Shown: positions 10,784 to 22,421 of the stretch, one piece after another
Position numbering within the stretch: the first letter of the stretch is position 1
Layout: each line of letters begins with the position of its first letter
Origin: Lentinus brumalis
Lineage: Eukaryota; Basidiomycota; Agaricomycetes; Polyporales; Polyporaceae
Assembly (NCBI GenBank): GCA_001792895.1
Contig: MARA01000019.1
Location: 620,001 to 684,000, forward strand
Length of the DNA: 64,000 nucleotides
Reading direction: 5' to 3'
Notes under the pieces: model-generated
Databases searched by the model: none
Seen by the model: the letters and a program-made list of their open reading frames with translations, nothing else
Told to the model about the DNA's origin: nothing
Position numbers and translations under genes: made by a program

Positions 10784-11807
10784 ATGGTCAGCGCCGTCAA
10801 CGTGCTCGCTGTCCTCGGCGTTCTGCTCGCCATCCCGCACCTCTACCGCATCGCGTCCTTTGTCTGGCTGTACGTCCTCCGCCCGACGTCTATCAAGCGG
10901 TACCTCCACGGACCCAAGGGCGGCGCGTACGCGATCGTGACCGGGGCCACAGACGGGATCGGGAAGGCGACTGCAGCGGAGCTGCTTCGGAATGGCTTCA
11001 ACGTGATCCTGCACGGGCGGAACGAGGCGAAGATGCAAAAGGTTGTGGAGGAGTTGCGCGCGCGTGTCCCGGAGAAGAAGGACGCAGACGTGCGGTACTT
11101 CATCGCAGATGCGGCTCAGGGGGGCATGACTTCGAGAAGATCATCGAGCCGTTCAAGGATCTGCATATCACGCTAGTCTACCATAACGTTGGAGGGTCTG
11201 ACATGAGTGGGTTGAGGTATGTGTTGTCTGTCCACGGCAGTTCCATGCCATTTGCATACTGACCCCACGCGCGATCCGCAGACTCGATGAGCGCACGACA
11301 GAAAACGTTCAGGGCCTAGTGAACATGAACGCTCTCTTTCCACTCTTCCTCAACCGCGCCCTGCTCCCGCATCTCCGCCGCAACGCCAAGTCCGGGCCCG
11401 TCCTCGTGCACTTCGTAGGCTCGGTCGCCGGGGACATCGCTCCTCCACGGCTGGCCGTGTACGCCGCGACGAAGGGCTTCCTCGAGTCGCTCACGCGCGG
11501 GCTTGACAACGACGAGATGTTCTTCGATGGCCCGACCGGTGTGCGATATACCTACCTCGCCGTGGCCGCCGTGCACTCCGACAACCACGAGGCGCCAATT
11601 GCGACGAGCGTGACGACGCCGACGACCGAGACGTTCGCGAAGTGCATCATCAGGCGTACGGGGTGCGGGCGCCGGCGGGTCGCGCCGTACTGGGTGCATG
11701 CGGTTATGCAGTACTTCATCCACGACGTAATGAGCGATGGGATGATCGACCAGGCGGGCGCGGAGGAAATGCGGGGTCTTATCGCGCAAGCGAAGAAGGG
11801 CAAGTAG
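10784..11807 (+). CDS. Short-chain dehydrogenase, HSD17B12/KAR-like (SDR-1 copy b), frame-shifted in this sequence
   Basis: Head-to-tail duplicate of the gene at 9025, about 80-90 percent similar by eye. Exon 1 is 10784-11216, then a 65-nt intron (11217-11281), then exon 2 11282-11807, which is exactly as long (526 nt) as in copies a and c. N-terminal anchor, TGATDGIG and YAATK are all kept. Exon 1 is one base shorter than in copies a and c (433 against 434 nt). The deficit lies at the G run 11119-11124, just before the His of the HDFEK motif. Everything downstream is intact in the next frame and the splice sites are good, so sequence error is more likely than a dead gene, though a recent pseudogene cannot be excluded. 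Confidence 0.83.
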
Positions 11808-12116
11808 CATGTATGTGACTCTGTATGGACTTGCAATTTATAGTTGTGCTGTATCATCGTCCCTTTAAATGTGTTCTGGTGGGCTGCGATAGTGTGGAAA
11901 GTGATCCGAGGGAGGAACAAAATGAGAGACCCCATGTGGTCGAAATCGAGGGTGGTTACTGCCGCCGAGTCGGCGAGTCCCGACTCCGGAGTCACTGGGA
12001 CAGCGAGACACTCTTGCGGCCAGTATCACGCGTGCAAAGCACGGCAATAAAACGCAAGCAGTGTGCATGACATTCACAGGGCTAAGTAAGCATCCGGCAT
12101 CGTATCGCGCCAACAG
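11808..12116. other. 3' spacer between convergent genes
   Basis: Spacer between the plus-strand SDR and the minus-strand gene ending at 12117. It holds an AATAAA (12046-12051) that could serve as the polyadenylation signal of the SDR. Nothing else is recognised. Confidence 0.5.
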
Positions 12117-12695
12117 CTAGTCCTCAACCCGCTTGGGGGTGATGGCCCCCTTCGTCCTCAACTTCCTCTTCTTGCTGACAGGCTTGCCGTTCTTGAAACG
12201 AGACTTCTTGATGTCGCTGCGCCCTGGGTGACCAATTCCGATGTCTGCAGCCTCGTACGCCCCGGGGATGACGCCCTCGACGTCGCGGGCATGCGCAGCC
12301 GCCTCCTCGTCCGTGACGTCGACAAACCGCACTGCGCCCCGCCCCGCTTCTTCAGCGCCGCGAGTAGCTTGTTCAGCTGGCTTTTGGTGAGTGTGCTGAG
12401 ATTGCGGAAGGGCACGCCTGCGGGCCACAGGATGAGGTGGATGCGCCGGCCGATATACACGCATCGGTGGTAGAGGGGCGGGTCGAGCCAGAGCGTCGCA
12501 CTTTTGTCCTTGGTCTTGTTCACTGCGGGGTATCAGGGTGGCGGTTTGTATGGGGGTGTATTTGAGAGATTGTGGGAGCAACTCACCGATGCGTGTCTTC
12601 AGGATCTGGCGGACTTCACCAAGTATGCGCCCCTTCGCCCGTACATACTGGCCTGCCTTCTTCGTCTCGCCAAGTTTGCGCCGTCCACGACCCAT
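12117..12695 (-). CDS. Small basic protein, unrecognised family, probably nuclear
   Basis: Exon 1 is 12695-12587 (starts MGRGRRKLGETKKAGQYVRA), the intron is 12586-12523 with good GTGAGT/CCGCAG sites, and exon 2 is 12522-12117. The product is about 170 residues, very rich in Lys/Arg, and its tail contains a bipartite-NLS-like stretch (VSKKRKLRTKGAITPKR). The segment after the intron (KTKDKSATLWLDPPLYHRC) looks like conserved globular sequence, but I cannot name the family. The frame breaks at the GC tract 12337-12345, where one missing base would join the part ending LLAALKK to the part reading VRFVDVTDEEAA. An additional 5' exon is possible. Function is not inferred. Confidence 0.6.
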   Translation of the reverse strand: MGRGRRKLGETKKAGQYVRAKGRILGEVRQILKTRIGELLPQSLKYTPIQTATLIPRSEQDQGQKCDALARPAPLPPMRVYRPAHPPHPVARRRALPQSQHTHQKPAEQATRGAEEAGRGAVRFVDVTDEEAAAHARDVEGVIPGAYEAADIGIGHPGRSDIKKSRFKNGKPVSKKRKLRTKGAITPKRVED

Positions 12696-12849
12696 GTGGG
12701 AGCCTGAAGTGGTCGATGATCAGCAGGGTAGTTGGGATATTCAACAGCTCAAGTGAGACGCACCGTAAGGAGGCAAGGGAGGGGAGGATATCGACGTCGG
12801 AGGACGAGTCGATGAGCGACTCACTCTTGAACAACCTCGTTATATCCTG

Positions 12850-14170
12850 ACGGTACGGCACTCATGCCCTGGGCGTGAAGTCAGTGCTATGATAATATCC
12901 AACAACAAGCAGGCGACATACTGTGGCAGAAGCTCAGGCATCTGCGGACCAACGGCAGCATCCCGCCCCGACCCTGACCACGGCGAGCCCAGTATGCCAT
13001 GCGCGGGCATGCTCCCCCGGCTCTGCGGTGAAACTCCAGCGAAACCACGAGGAAACCCGTCTTCTGACTTCTCTTGCCGGGCGGCCGAGGAAAAATTCGA
13101 TTCCTGAGGTCTTCTGCCGATCGGGCGCCGCATTGCGGGAGGCGGGATCTTACCGTGTAGGGCGATGGTTGGCGGCCTTGCCCCCATGCTGTTACGTAGG
13201 ACGGGGACCTGCGACCTTGACTCGGCCAAAGAGGCGGCGCAGACCGCGGAGAACCTTCGAAGACTCGGTAAAGTTGGAGTAACGCCGCTGGGCGCCGACG
13301 GAGATCTTGACTCGCCTATCTCACGCTGAGGCACCAGACGTGTGTGAAGGTCATGGTGCCAGTGCAGTCGTCGGGATTTTGGCAGAAGATATCGGTGAAG
13401 GTTGTTCTCGTGGAGCGAGGGGGTCCAAGAACGATCTGCGGCAGTCGTCGGGAGAGGCCAGTGATAGTGGCGCGGAGGCACCGTGGTCGTAGCCGCTTGT
13501 GGTTACGTAGGAGTCGAAAATGCTGTGACGCGAACCCAGGGACGACCCGCGGACCAGCCGCTGGGGACAATTAGAAGCGGACGGTCCGCCGGAAACGTCG
13601 CGTCGAGGAACACGTAACGCTGTGGCCTGCCTCCCGGTTTGGTAGGGGCCTTCCTTCTTACGGTTCTGGCGTGAACACTTTGCCTGTGACAGCAACCTGC
13701 ACAGAAGCGGATGGAGGTACGGAGGTGCTATGATTCGCGGGGGCGCGTCTTCTCGCGTTTCAAGCTAAGCCCATGGAATATTGCTGCGGGCAGGACTTTG
13801 TAATCGTACCTTGGTCCCGGACGCGTGCATTGACCGGAGGAGGTTTTGCCTGGCGGAAACGATCGTGAATATTCCGGTCAGATTACACGCCTGCGAGATG
13901 AGATGGCTTTGGGCCGTGACCGATGACCCAGGTTCTCTTGCGGTCTTTGACGGCATGAGGCCTTGGGAGGTCGAGACACCTATAGGTCGTCGTCAAGATC
14001 ACCGAGACTTCCGATGTCAATTGGAAGTATCCGCGACTGCGGAGAGGTAGCTTTTGAGGAATGGGAGCAGTCGTGATTCAAGCTGCGGGCGTAAATGACG
14101 ACACCTACAAAGGGCGTGTCGCAATGCTACACAATGGACGTATATCGCTACAAATGACTAGTAATCAGCT
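12850..14170. other. Gene-poor stretch, no gene recognised
   Basis: Several frames of 60-210 codons exist on both strands, but all are Arg/Ser/Pro-rich in the manner of GC-rich shadows and none shows a domain motif. A short minus-strand segment around 13300-13200 (RRYSNFTESSKVLRGLRRLF) ends in a stop and might be a terminal exon, but I could not connect it to a gene. Confidence 0.4.
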
Positions 14171-14179
14171 ACCACGGAG

Positions 14180-15222
14180 TTATCGTACGTTCGACCCACC
14201 CAATCCGGTGCTCCTCCTCATTCTTCCCAAGTTCGACGGACCCTCTCCGCGATCATCATTGTCAAAGACCCGTCTACGCGCAGCCCCGCCCCACCAAGAT
14301 GAGCCCGACGGTGACGCGACCGGCGCTGTCCTAACAGGCCGCGGGATCCGCTCCGCCTCCCAGTCGTACATCCCCGGGACACGCACGTACTCGGTCTCCC
14401 GCTGTCGCGCCTGCCGGTTCAGTAGGCTTGTCCCTAGCCAACCGAGGGCTGCCCCAGTCCAGAAGCCTGGTCTCCACCCGCCGGCGTCTGCGGGACGCGC
14501 TTGGTTGGATGAGGGATATTTGGAGTAGGGCGGTGGTGTGTCGTGGGTGTCTGGATGTGCGTCCGTACCTCCTGAGAACCAACCCGTGTCGGGACGGCGT
14601 GGAGGAGGAGGTCGAGGAGTAGTACCGCTGTTGGGGTGCGCGCGCGAGCGGAAGCAGGAGGATAGAGCGTTGTAGAGGATGAAGATGAGCACTGCGACCC
14701 ATAGGAGCATGAAGAAAAATGCAGTGGGATCTTGCATGAGGCCTACCGGCAAGCTCAGTCTGCAGCTGCGGGGGAGGAGCTTCCGGACACGCACCGTTGA
14801 GCCAGCTCGAGAAGCGTGCGGGATATGCGGGATCCTCGCCACGACGCAGCCCACTTGGAATCTCTACAAGACGGTATTCCAACCCGCACGATCCTTGGAC
14901 GGTATGAGAGGACATTCGTCAAACGTTGGCAAAGGATATGCTCACCTTGTAATACATACGGATCCCCGGGTCCGTCCCAGCCCTCACACGACACCTCCAC
15001 CCTCCCGAACCGCAATGAGTCCGGAAGATCGGCCTCACATTTCCAGTCTACATCAGTCCCGGCCCCTCCGAGATTGGTGCACCGGACGACTTCAGGCTGG
15101 TACAGTCTGCATGGTTTGCCGATACAAGAGAGTTGAGGGATGGCGTTCCCGCGGCGCGATGTTGTGAGAGTGTCTTTATAGAACGTGAGCGATGGGATTC
15201 GTGCAAGCGCAATCCTAGACAT
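14180..15222 (-). CDS. SARAF-like (store-operated calcium entry regulator) membrane protein
   Basis: Exons 15222-14946, 14893-14795 and 14742-14180, with introns of 52 nt each, give about 312 residues. The lumenal part carries the family's conserved blocks SLTFYKD, QLSCIGKPC, VVRCTNLG, DVDWKCEADLP, RVEVSCEGW and DPYVLQGSCGLEYRL, with paired cysteines. One transmembrane helix follows (FFFMLLWVAVLIFILYNAL), then a Pro-rich cytosolic tail containing PPPYSKY and GGWRPGFWTGAALGWLGTSL. In animals SARAF sits in the ER membrane and dampens store-operated calcium entry; fungi keep the domain architecture but the role is not settled. No signal peptide is encoded at the chosen start. The start codon itself overlaps a splice-acceptor-like CTAG, so a first exon may be missing from the model. 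Confidence 0.85.
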
Positions 15223-15917
15223 GGAGTGGTTATGTGGAAGTAGAGATCAGAGTCCCAGTCCCGTCGACTGAGCCGAAGGAAATTGATGATTTTCTGTCCT
15301 GACGTGGCCCCGACGTGGCACCTCGTGGCACTGACGCCTAGTAGCAGAAGTGATAGCCTACTTCTGAGGACTGCTGCTCGTACTTATGAGTGGGAGTTCC
15401 TCAAGATACTGCTTCAGAAAAAAAATGAGCAAGAGAGCAGGAAGGTTAAGTAATTTATGGAGGTGTGGATGAACTCCCGTGGGAACTCGCTGGGGTGCGG
15501 GTAAACCCAGCGTCAATAGGCGTCACTGCGCCTTGTCATCCAACTCATCATAACTCATCGTATTCGCGAACGCGGAGAAAATGAACCTCCTCCGTCGTTC
15601 GACCCCGGAGGGATGTATGTACAGGTACGTGCTGAATGTGGATGTCTCCAGTTACCGTTCCTGTTGACAGACTTCTATGGGTCCATGAAGACTCCGAGTC
15701 GGTAAATGAGATTCCCGAAGGGTCGGCGGTAGTGACTAGGTAACATACGATCGGAGTTAGATGGATGTCAGAATGCTCACAAATTCGATTCATAGCAAGT
15801 GACTAACTGTTGTTGACGGTACGCCTGTCTCGGACACTGGGACACTCGAGTTGCTATATGACTCTTAACTGTCTTAGGGAACCAATCGCCCTCCCCTTCC
15901 CCTGCCGACAACTCAGC

Positions 15918-17586
15918 ATGAGTTTACTCGTGCTCAATCACGATACTCTGCAGAATCTGTGCACCTTCTTGCATGGTCAAGACGCTCTTCATCTTGCTTT
16001 GACTTGCAGGACCCTCTACTATGCCGCCATCCCCGAGTCCTGACATACGTCCACTGTCGGACTCCTCCACAGCTGTGCAAGCTGTGGCACTTGACGACCA
16101 GTAACCTCCACCAAACACCGAGGATCCGTAGCCTTACCATCGACGCAAAGGCGTTCGAGATCGGCAATGTCCCTTTTCGTCACCGCGTTTGCGCAGACTA
16201 TTGCGAGTTCCTTGGTGACATCCTCGAGACGATCAGAAAACTCACCCATCTTCGCATCGACCTCTCCGTTATTCTCGCACAGGATTTCCGCATGGGGTCC
16301 ATCATAGCCTCGATGACCAACCTCGTACATCTGGAACTTAACCAGTTCCCAAAGGAGGCGATCGATATCCTCCGGCAATTGCAGAGCCCCGTGGAATCCC
16401 TCCATATCGACTTCCGCGACACGTATGTTCCGCTCCCGCCCGCGGAGGACTTCTTTGCAGCCGTTCTCGAGCTCAAGTCGCTGCGGGCGCTCAGTATCAT
16501 CTCCCCAAAACCCTGGGGTTCCTTCCAGCTGCTCCCCCCCGTACCACCACACGCCCACCTCCGTTCTCTGGTGTACTCTGTTCCTTTCAATATCCCCGAC
16601 TGCCTCCGCGAGTCATGTTCACGCTTGGAAACCCTGGTGCTCTGTTCGACCGGCACATCCGTCAGCGGCTGGTTAACAGAAGTGCCCATCCCACCTCTCC
16701 GCCACCTCGTCCTCACCCTCTCCAACCTGCATTTCTTGGTCCGGTTGAGGTTGCTCACTCGTGTTAGATATATCCACGTCTACTCCGACCAGGGGCTAAC
16801 ACCTGACTCCGAGGAGCTATCTCGACTCGCACAATGCCTCCAAGTAGTGCAGCCGCTGGGGCTTCACTTCTGCGCATCGTTCAAGAGCCAGTGCTCACCG
16901 TGGCCACAACCCGTCCACGAGATACTCCCGACCCTAAGATGTCTCAGTCTTGGCCTCCTGCCCGACCTCGATCCTGCCGCAGAAGGCAAGAACCGGTGCG
17001 CCGCTTTCATAGAATGGCTGGTATGTCGCTCCTACCTTTGTGCGGTTCTCTGTGCTGACGCAGCAACCAGGAGAACCTCCCCGTTTGTCTTTCCCGCTTC
17101 TCGCTCATATCTCTGCGGATCCACATCCCCCTTCTGACACGCAACCCATGTACCTTCGAGACGCGGGCGCTGTCCGCCTCGGGAGAGGACGGGGAGATCA
17201 AACTGGACGCCGCTCTCGCTTTCCGCGCTGCGGTGAGGGCGCTGCCGCAGCGGCTCGCTGAGAGCAGCTCGAGTCTCCGCTATGTGTCTCTCTCCGCGGC
17301 CTACCCCACTTCGATGGAGAACTGCCGTGATGCAATATACGACTGCCATGACGTGCCGGAACCGGCCTATTGGTGGCGCATCGGGGACCGGCGCGAGGAT
17401 GGAAGCTCAAAAGTTCTGATACCCATCACCCGCGAGGAAGGTTTGCGTGTCTGGAGCGCTGTCCTAGATGCCGGGGACGATGCCGCTGTAGCAGATATCA
17501 TTCGTGAGTTTGATCTCTTCGATCGCGCGGTCTGGGTATCTGACGATAGTATGATTCGCGTGCATGCAGGGAGGTGCTCGATATGA
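15918..17586 (+). CDS. F-box/LRR-like protein
   Basis: ATG at 15918 begins MSLLVLNHDTLQNLCTFLHG, continuing with the LALTCRTLYYAA helix typical of the basidiomycete F-box-like N-terminus, which in F-box proteins contacts SKP1 of an SCF ubiquitin ligase. Leucine-rich repeat-like segments follow (for example LTHLRIDLSVI, LVHLELNQFP, LRALSIISP). Introns are 17021-17070 and 17504-17569. The frame breaks at the C run 16031-16034; one missing C would join the start to the part reading RVLTYVHCRTP. The 3' end is uncertain: the last intron is 66 nt, so both spliced and unspliced readings end at the same stop (17584-17586), and a longer frame to 17828 would be reached if one more base were missing near 17570. 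Typical of large, fast-evolving Agaricomycete F-box families. Confidence 0.75.
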
Positions 17587-18804
17587 AGGAAGGTCTATCA
17601 CGGCGAGCACGCGGTCTAGACGGATGGTCCAACTGCCCTAGCGCTCTGCATGTCGCAGCAAGATGGTCAGGAAGCGTCCCCCACTCTGCCCATACGGCGA
17701 CGCCTCTGCTGCCGCTCAAAATGATGCAGCCGAGCGTGCGCCTTGCCGCCGTCTTCGAATGGCGTACACCGCATTTTTCGACCGACGCCGACGCCGACCT
17801 CGCATGTCGACTCTGCTACCCGGACTGACGACAAAAGTCCCCTTGCACGAGCTCATACACCATGCACGGCTTTACCCACTCCCATCTCCGCCGGGGAACA
17901 GCCACGCGCTTTGCGTTATACATCAATGCATGTCTTCTGCCGACCTCCTCATGGCGTGTTTGATGTATCGCACTGTCTTGCAGCGCCCCGAGATTGACAT
18001 TGTGAAGACGATGTCGTTAGGCTGCACAATCTTGACAAACGCTCCACGCCTCCCCACGCTGTCCCGACTGCGACCATACGATGTTCCCAGGTCCCTTGCC
18101 ATCATCAGCGGAGCTCGTATATGGCGATTCGAGGCGGCGACTTGCTGTGACGCCCTGGTGAGTGACCAGCGGGGACAGTGATCTACTGTGGTGGGATGTA
18201 GTACTGTAAGGTACGTTTGAGCTCAATCATCTCTAGGCAATATCGTCGACGTCTACTAATCACTTCATAGAATCGCTGCTACTCGACAGAACGCGCACAA
18301 TATAGTTTTGAGTGAGCTAGAGGTTACATGGTTTGGTATCGTATGCGCTGCTGGGGCTATCACCACTATTTGCATACGTAAGACGGTTATCTATCGTCAT
18401 GAATCCATTCCAGGCTTTGCATTCACTTGCCAGACTCCGAGGCGACGCTCTTCGAAGACATCGTTTTCTTCTGGAGGTTGATCTCCTGGAGCAGATGTCA
18501 CGAATCCCGTCGATCGAGTCCCCGGGCCCCGTGCGCCCTTTCGAAGGTGTGTTCCACTGTTGAAAGGCAGGTTCGCATGGTCAAAGAGGACAACATCAAC
18601 TTGTCTCGGGGCGTCCCCAACCTACATATCCATGTTCAGGCTAGGTATACATTGAAAATCAGGCGTGCTGATCAGTGAGCAGCGAAACGGCGAAACTTCC
18701 GGAGCTGTTTCACTTCGGCGCTGCGAGCGATACATACTGTACATTGCGAATCCTTGGGCGTTGTAGTGGTGGTCCGGGAATTGATATTCGTACATGTGTT
18801 GAGG
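17587..18804. other. Spacer with unassigned frames
   Basis: Between the F-box-like gene (plus) and the end of the first DUF6534 gene (minus). The first 250 nt could be a continuation of the F-box-like gene. Beyond that no convincing exon was found. Confidence 0.4.
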
Positions 18805-21264
18805 TCATACTCGAAATACAACCGTGTCCAATGTAGAGGTGGAGTCTCTCCACTTTTCCTCCTCGAGCCTTTCCGTCGCGAGCTTGTCCGAGATCTCCTC
18901 CGTCGCGATCGCAACGTTGATCGCCCCAGTGGACGACTCCAACACCTGCACAGGTCGTCGCGACGTATCAGCGACGGGGCAGGAACACGGGCCAGTGCGA
19001 CTGGGGTCTGGCTTACATGTGGTGTGTTCCATTGTTCTTGTTTCGCGAGGCGGCGTGCTCGCTCGATTGAGTTGATGCCGAATACACCACCTGTCACCTC
19101 GATGCTCGCTGGTGGCTTACGAGAATTGAGCCTGTGGGCGCAACACCGATGAGTATGTGTGTCGAACCCGACCTATGCAACTAGGGACTCACACGGCTAA
19201 CAACGTGTTGGCGTATACTGTTTTGGACGTCAGCCAATGTTACACCTCCGGGGCTGGATCAGAAGTGACGCACTCCTGGTGGTAACGATAGCGATACTGC
19301 TATGTATCAAGTCTCCTGAGAGTGTAAGGGCCTGCGGATATCGTTAGGCTCTTGGCGGTACTAGTTCACCGCCGGTTCGACGTACCAGGATGAACGCAAC
19401 GACGTTGAGGACGCTTTGAGGTTACGCTGAGTACTATTGAGAGCATCGCAATGGCCGGAGGATCGACTCACTCATGGAGTAGTCCTGTAGTCGAGTGAGT
19501 AATCCCTCATTACAGCCAAGCGATCGTAAGACATACCTGTGTTTACGAGGTACAGTTGGGCCGTATCCAGCCTCGACTCCGTTCTGTCTCGCAGTCAATC
19601 CCGTGCATGCCTCTGATCCCAGAAGACGCACCTTCTGGCCTCTGACCGACGAGTACGCTGGAGCTCGACGATTAGTGAGGTAGTGAGCAACGTATCGCCT
19701 CCCACAGCCGAGCCGAACAAGGCCGCGAGGACCACCTGCACGCCAGCTTTACGTCAAGTCGCACGATGGGTAATGAAGTAAAACATACGTTGACGTCGGG
19801 AATGAGCCAAAAGATCGAAATGGTGTCGCTGTATTACGAGGTGAGGGTCAGCTTCTCACGAGATCAGGGACAACTGCGTACGCTTGGTATACAGATACTG
19901 CGCGGAACCTTCAGTGATACGCTGCCGAGCGATGAGAGGTGTGCGTACCTGCCGACAATGCTGCGTGACGAACGACACGGTATCAAAACTTGAAGCGCGA
20001 CAGCCACATAAGAGAGTGTTCCTTACAAACTTCCGCAGTGAAGAACAGCATCTGAATGATCCAGTCGCCAGTCAGCACTGGGTGCAGCATCCGGGAATAA
20101 GCAATTCTCACCGCGAAGCCTGCTATGAATTGGTAACGGCGACCCACTGCGAGAGGTCAGCTTTCAGCGCATATTGCGTATCTACTAGAGAACAACTTAC
20201 TCAAGGAGACTCGACGAGCAAAGAATCTGAAGGATATGGTGTCGGCCGATCAAATGTCCTCAGGCACATCGCAAATACGGATGCTGTACTCACAGTTGGG
20301 AGATGAGCATGGTGGCAGCCTGATGGACAGTCAGTGATCATCATGCAGGGTGCTTAGGGCGAACAACTCACCATTAAAGCGGGCGTCGTCTGCATGTCAA
20401 TTAGGGTCAGTGCACTGTGAGGCGATGAATCGTCGAAGACTTACATTCAGCGACCTGGGGAAGTAGCTTCAGTTGGGAGCACTTAGATCGTCCAGCATGA
20501 GCACGACGTACCAAACTCCTTGAAATAGAGCAAGATCGTCGAAGTGATTCGATACCAGATAGTAATAACTACTGGTCCGTCAGCTACATGTTCGGTATTT
20601 GGGGCATACTGATGGAACGTACGAGGTATGGATAGTGAATGCCGTATGAATGGTCTCCAGGACCCTAGCGATCCTATCAGCAAAATGCTTCAGCAACGTA
20701 GAAGGTACTCACATCACCGAAATCAGCTACGGTCGATTGTATGGGGTAAGTAGTGACGACCATATATGTAACTGCGCAGGCGTTGTGTCACTCACGGAAA
20801 TCCGAATGAGGGTCGTGTCCGAAGGGAATCGCCGGAAGTAGGCCGACAGCTGGTGCAGACTGTACCCATAAAGCCTGTTGCGCATAGCCTGTCAGCAACA
20901 GGGAACCTAGAAACTCAAGTACAACTCACAGAATACCGAAGAAAGTCCCAATCAAGTAGGCGCCGTACGAGTCGTCCAGTCCGTGCGAATGCTGGAAGAG
21001 GATGTCCGGGCTGATTGGGTTGATCTGTATTCCTGCGCGGGTAGGAAGTGCGGCGGCTGCACCAGCAACCGAGGTGAATGCCATCGTCAACGATTGGGAG
21101 GCCAAGCCGGTCGCTACACCACCAGGGAGAGGAGTGAAAGCTGCCGCGAACGAGGTGTCGGGGAGCGCGGGCGCTGCACCAGCAGTGACAGAAGCGAAAG
21201 CCGCCGAGAACGAAGCGTCGGGCAGCGCGGGTGCTACGCCAGCGGTGACAGGTGCGAAAGCCAT
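18805..21264 (-). CDS. DUF6534-type multi-TM membrane protein A, many small exons
   Basis: Spliced by eye against the three paralogs in this window. Exon 1 is 21264-20930 and ends DSYGAYLIGTFFGIL; exon 2 is 20874-20796 (79 nt, LYGYSLHQLSAYFRRFP); a micro-exon of 14 nt is at 20726-20713; exon 4 is 20664-20623 (VLETIHTAFTIHT). Further small exons read SSYYYLVSNHFDDLALFQGVW in two pieces, AATMLISQL, FFARRVSL, GRRYQFIAGFA, VVLAALFGSAVGGDTLL, RTESRLDTAQLYLVNTG, LTLSGDLIHSSIAIV and YANTLLAVLNSRK. The cytosolic tail exon starts at the splice after QWNTPH and stops at 18805-18807. Seven hydrophobic segments are expected from the family. Function of the family is unknown. The N-terminus of this copy is extended by a 60-bp repeat array. 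Confidence 0.82.
21031..21264 (-). repeat. In-frame 60-bp tandem repeat coding the N-terminus of DUF6534 gene A
   Basis: About four degenerate units of 20 residues, each resembling AFAxVTAGxAPALPDxSF, precede the conserved DUF6534 start. The three paralogs in the window have no such repeat. The units are hydrophobic and Ala-rich. Confidence 0.85.
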
Positions 21265-21447
21265 CGTCAACGATGGGGGAGGAAAGTGCCTCTGGCAGGG
21301 AACGGGGCGCTTGACCTTGCCCGAGTATAAGAACAAGGACCATGCATTGTTTCTGATGTCGTTCGCGACTGTCGTCAGGTTCCCTCGGGCGGAGCGCGGA
21401 GATTGTCCTGGTGGGAGGTGAGCCGGCCTGCAATAGGACGTAATCCA

Positions 21448-21765
21448 TCACAGCGGGATGGTGGCTGAAAATGACTGGCAGATGTTCCTTGCGTTCCCCG
21501 GGTAGGCCGAGCTCATATGGAAATTGGTCGCAGTCAATGCGATGACATTGTCAGCATCCGTACCGTACCGCCCGGCGATATGTCCGTACGTGGCCTTCAG
21601 GTTGCCTGGAAGATGCAATGTAACATTTCATCTGTCAGATCTCTCGTTCTCAGAATATAGAACCGCGATGAACTCACCTAGTAAGTAAAACTCCCGGACG
21701 AGCCCGCCGAGCATGGTTACGGGCTGCGTCCGATCGGAAGCTACATTGACCACCAGAGTTGACAT
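21448..21765 (-). CDS. Possible small two-exon gene or gene remnant
   Basis: Exon 1 21765-21678 (starts MSTLVVNVASDRTQPVTMLG) and exon 2 21605-21448 join through a GTGAGT donor and a TTCCAG acceptor to a frame of about 80 residues, with second-exon sequence YGTDADNVIALTATNFHM. Codon use is good, but I do not recognise the family. It lies between the two tandem DUF6534 genes, so it may be a fragment of an inserted gene. Confidence 0.3.
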
Positions 21766-22421
21766 AGAAGGGATTAGAAGATGTTAATATTAAGCTCAGC
21801 CGCTCTTCGGTCACCACGCAGTCCGGGTACACTCGGATTGTCGCCGAGAGCCATCTGTCACATCCCACAACACTGAGCGCCTTCTCCTGGGCAGTGCTCG
21901 CCCTTCCTGATTCTGCGGTCAAAGCGACACCAGCGAGTCTCGAAGAGCCCGTTCATGGTTTCACGCCTTCTGATAGGTCCTCTGATGTCGGCGTCGGGAA
22001 GCTTTCCATTTGTTGATCACGTCACGAGCGTGAGTTTTAGATACAAGGGCACTGGCAAAACGGTCAGTGTCCGCGCTCTTCTCTGGTTCTGGGATATCGA
22101 GCCTTCGCACCCTCATATCCATGTATACAAGACGTATTCTGCGTTGAAACATGTCTCGTCTAGCGTGAGTGTCGTCTGGTGGCTCACCGTGCGAAGTGAA
22201 GAGGCGGCGCGCCGCTGAGGTGGCATAGGCGCTAAAGTTACCGAATACGGCATCCCGGGACGCCCGAGGGCCTAGACCCAGGCCTCAAGCTCATCACCAC
22301 CGTGCAAACGGATACATCAAAACAAATCGAGCGGCATTTCAGTATACAAAATATGATACATCAGTGACAGCAGCGAAGACTCAGTACTCAGCGGTCTGGT
22401 TGAACGACTCTAGGCTGGGCA
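21766..22421. other. Spacer between the tandem DUF6534 genes
   Basis: No exon recognised. It should contain the 3' UTR of gene B. Confidence 0.4.

Noticed and set aside
10784..11807. Treating SDR-1 copy b as a pseudogene
   Set aside because: Its only defect is one missing base in a G run, the same defect type seen in eight other good genes of the window.
12840..13481. 213-codon minus-strand frame
   Set aside because: No recognisable motif and composition typical of GC-rich noncoding frames; kept only as an unassigned stretch.
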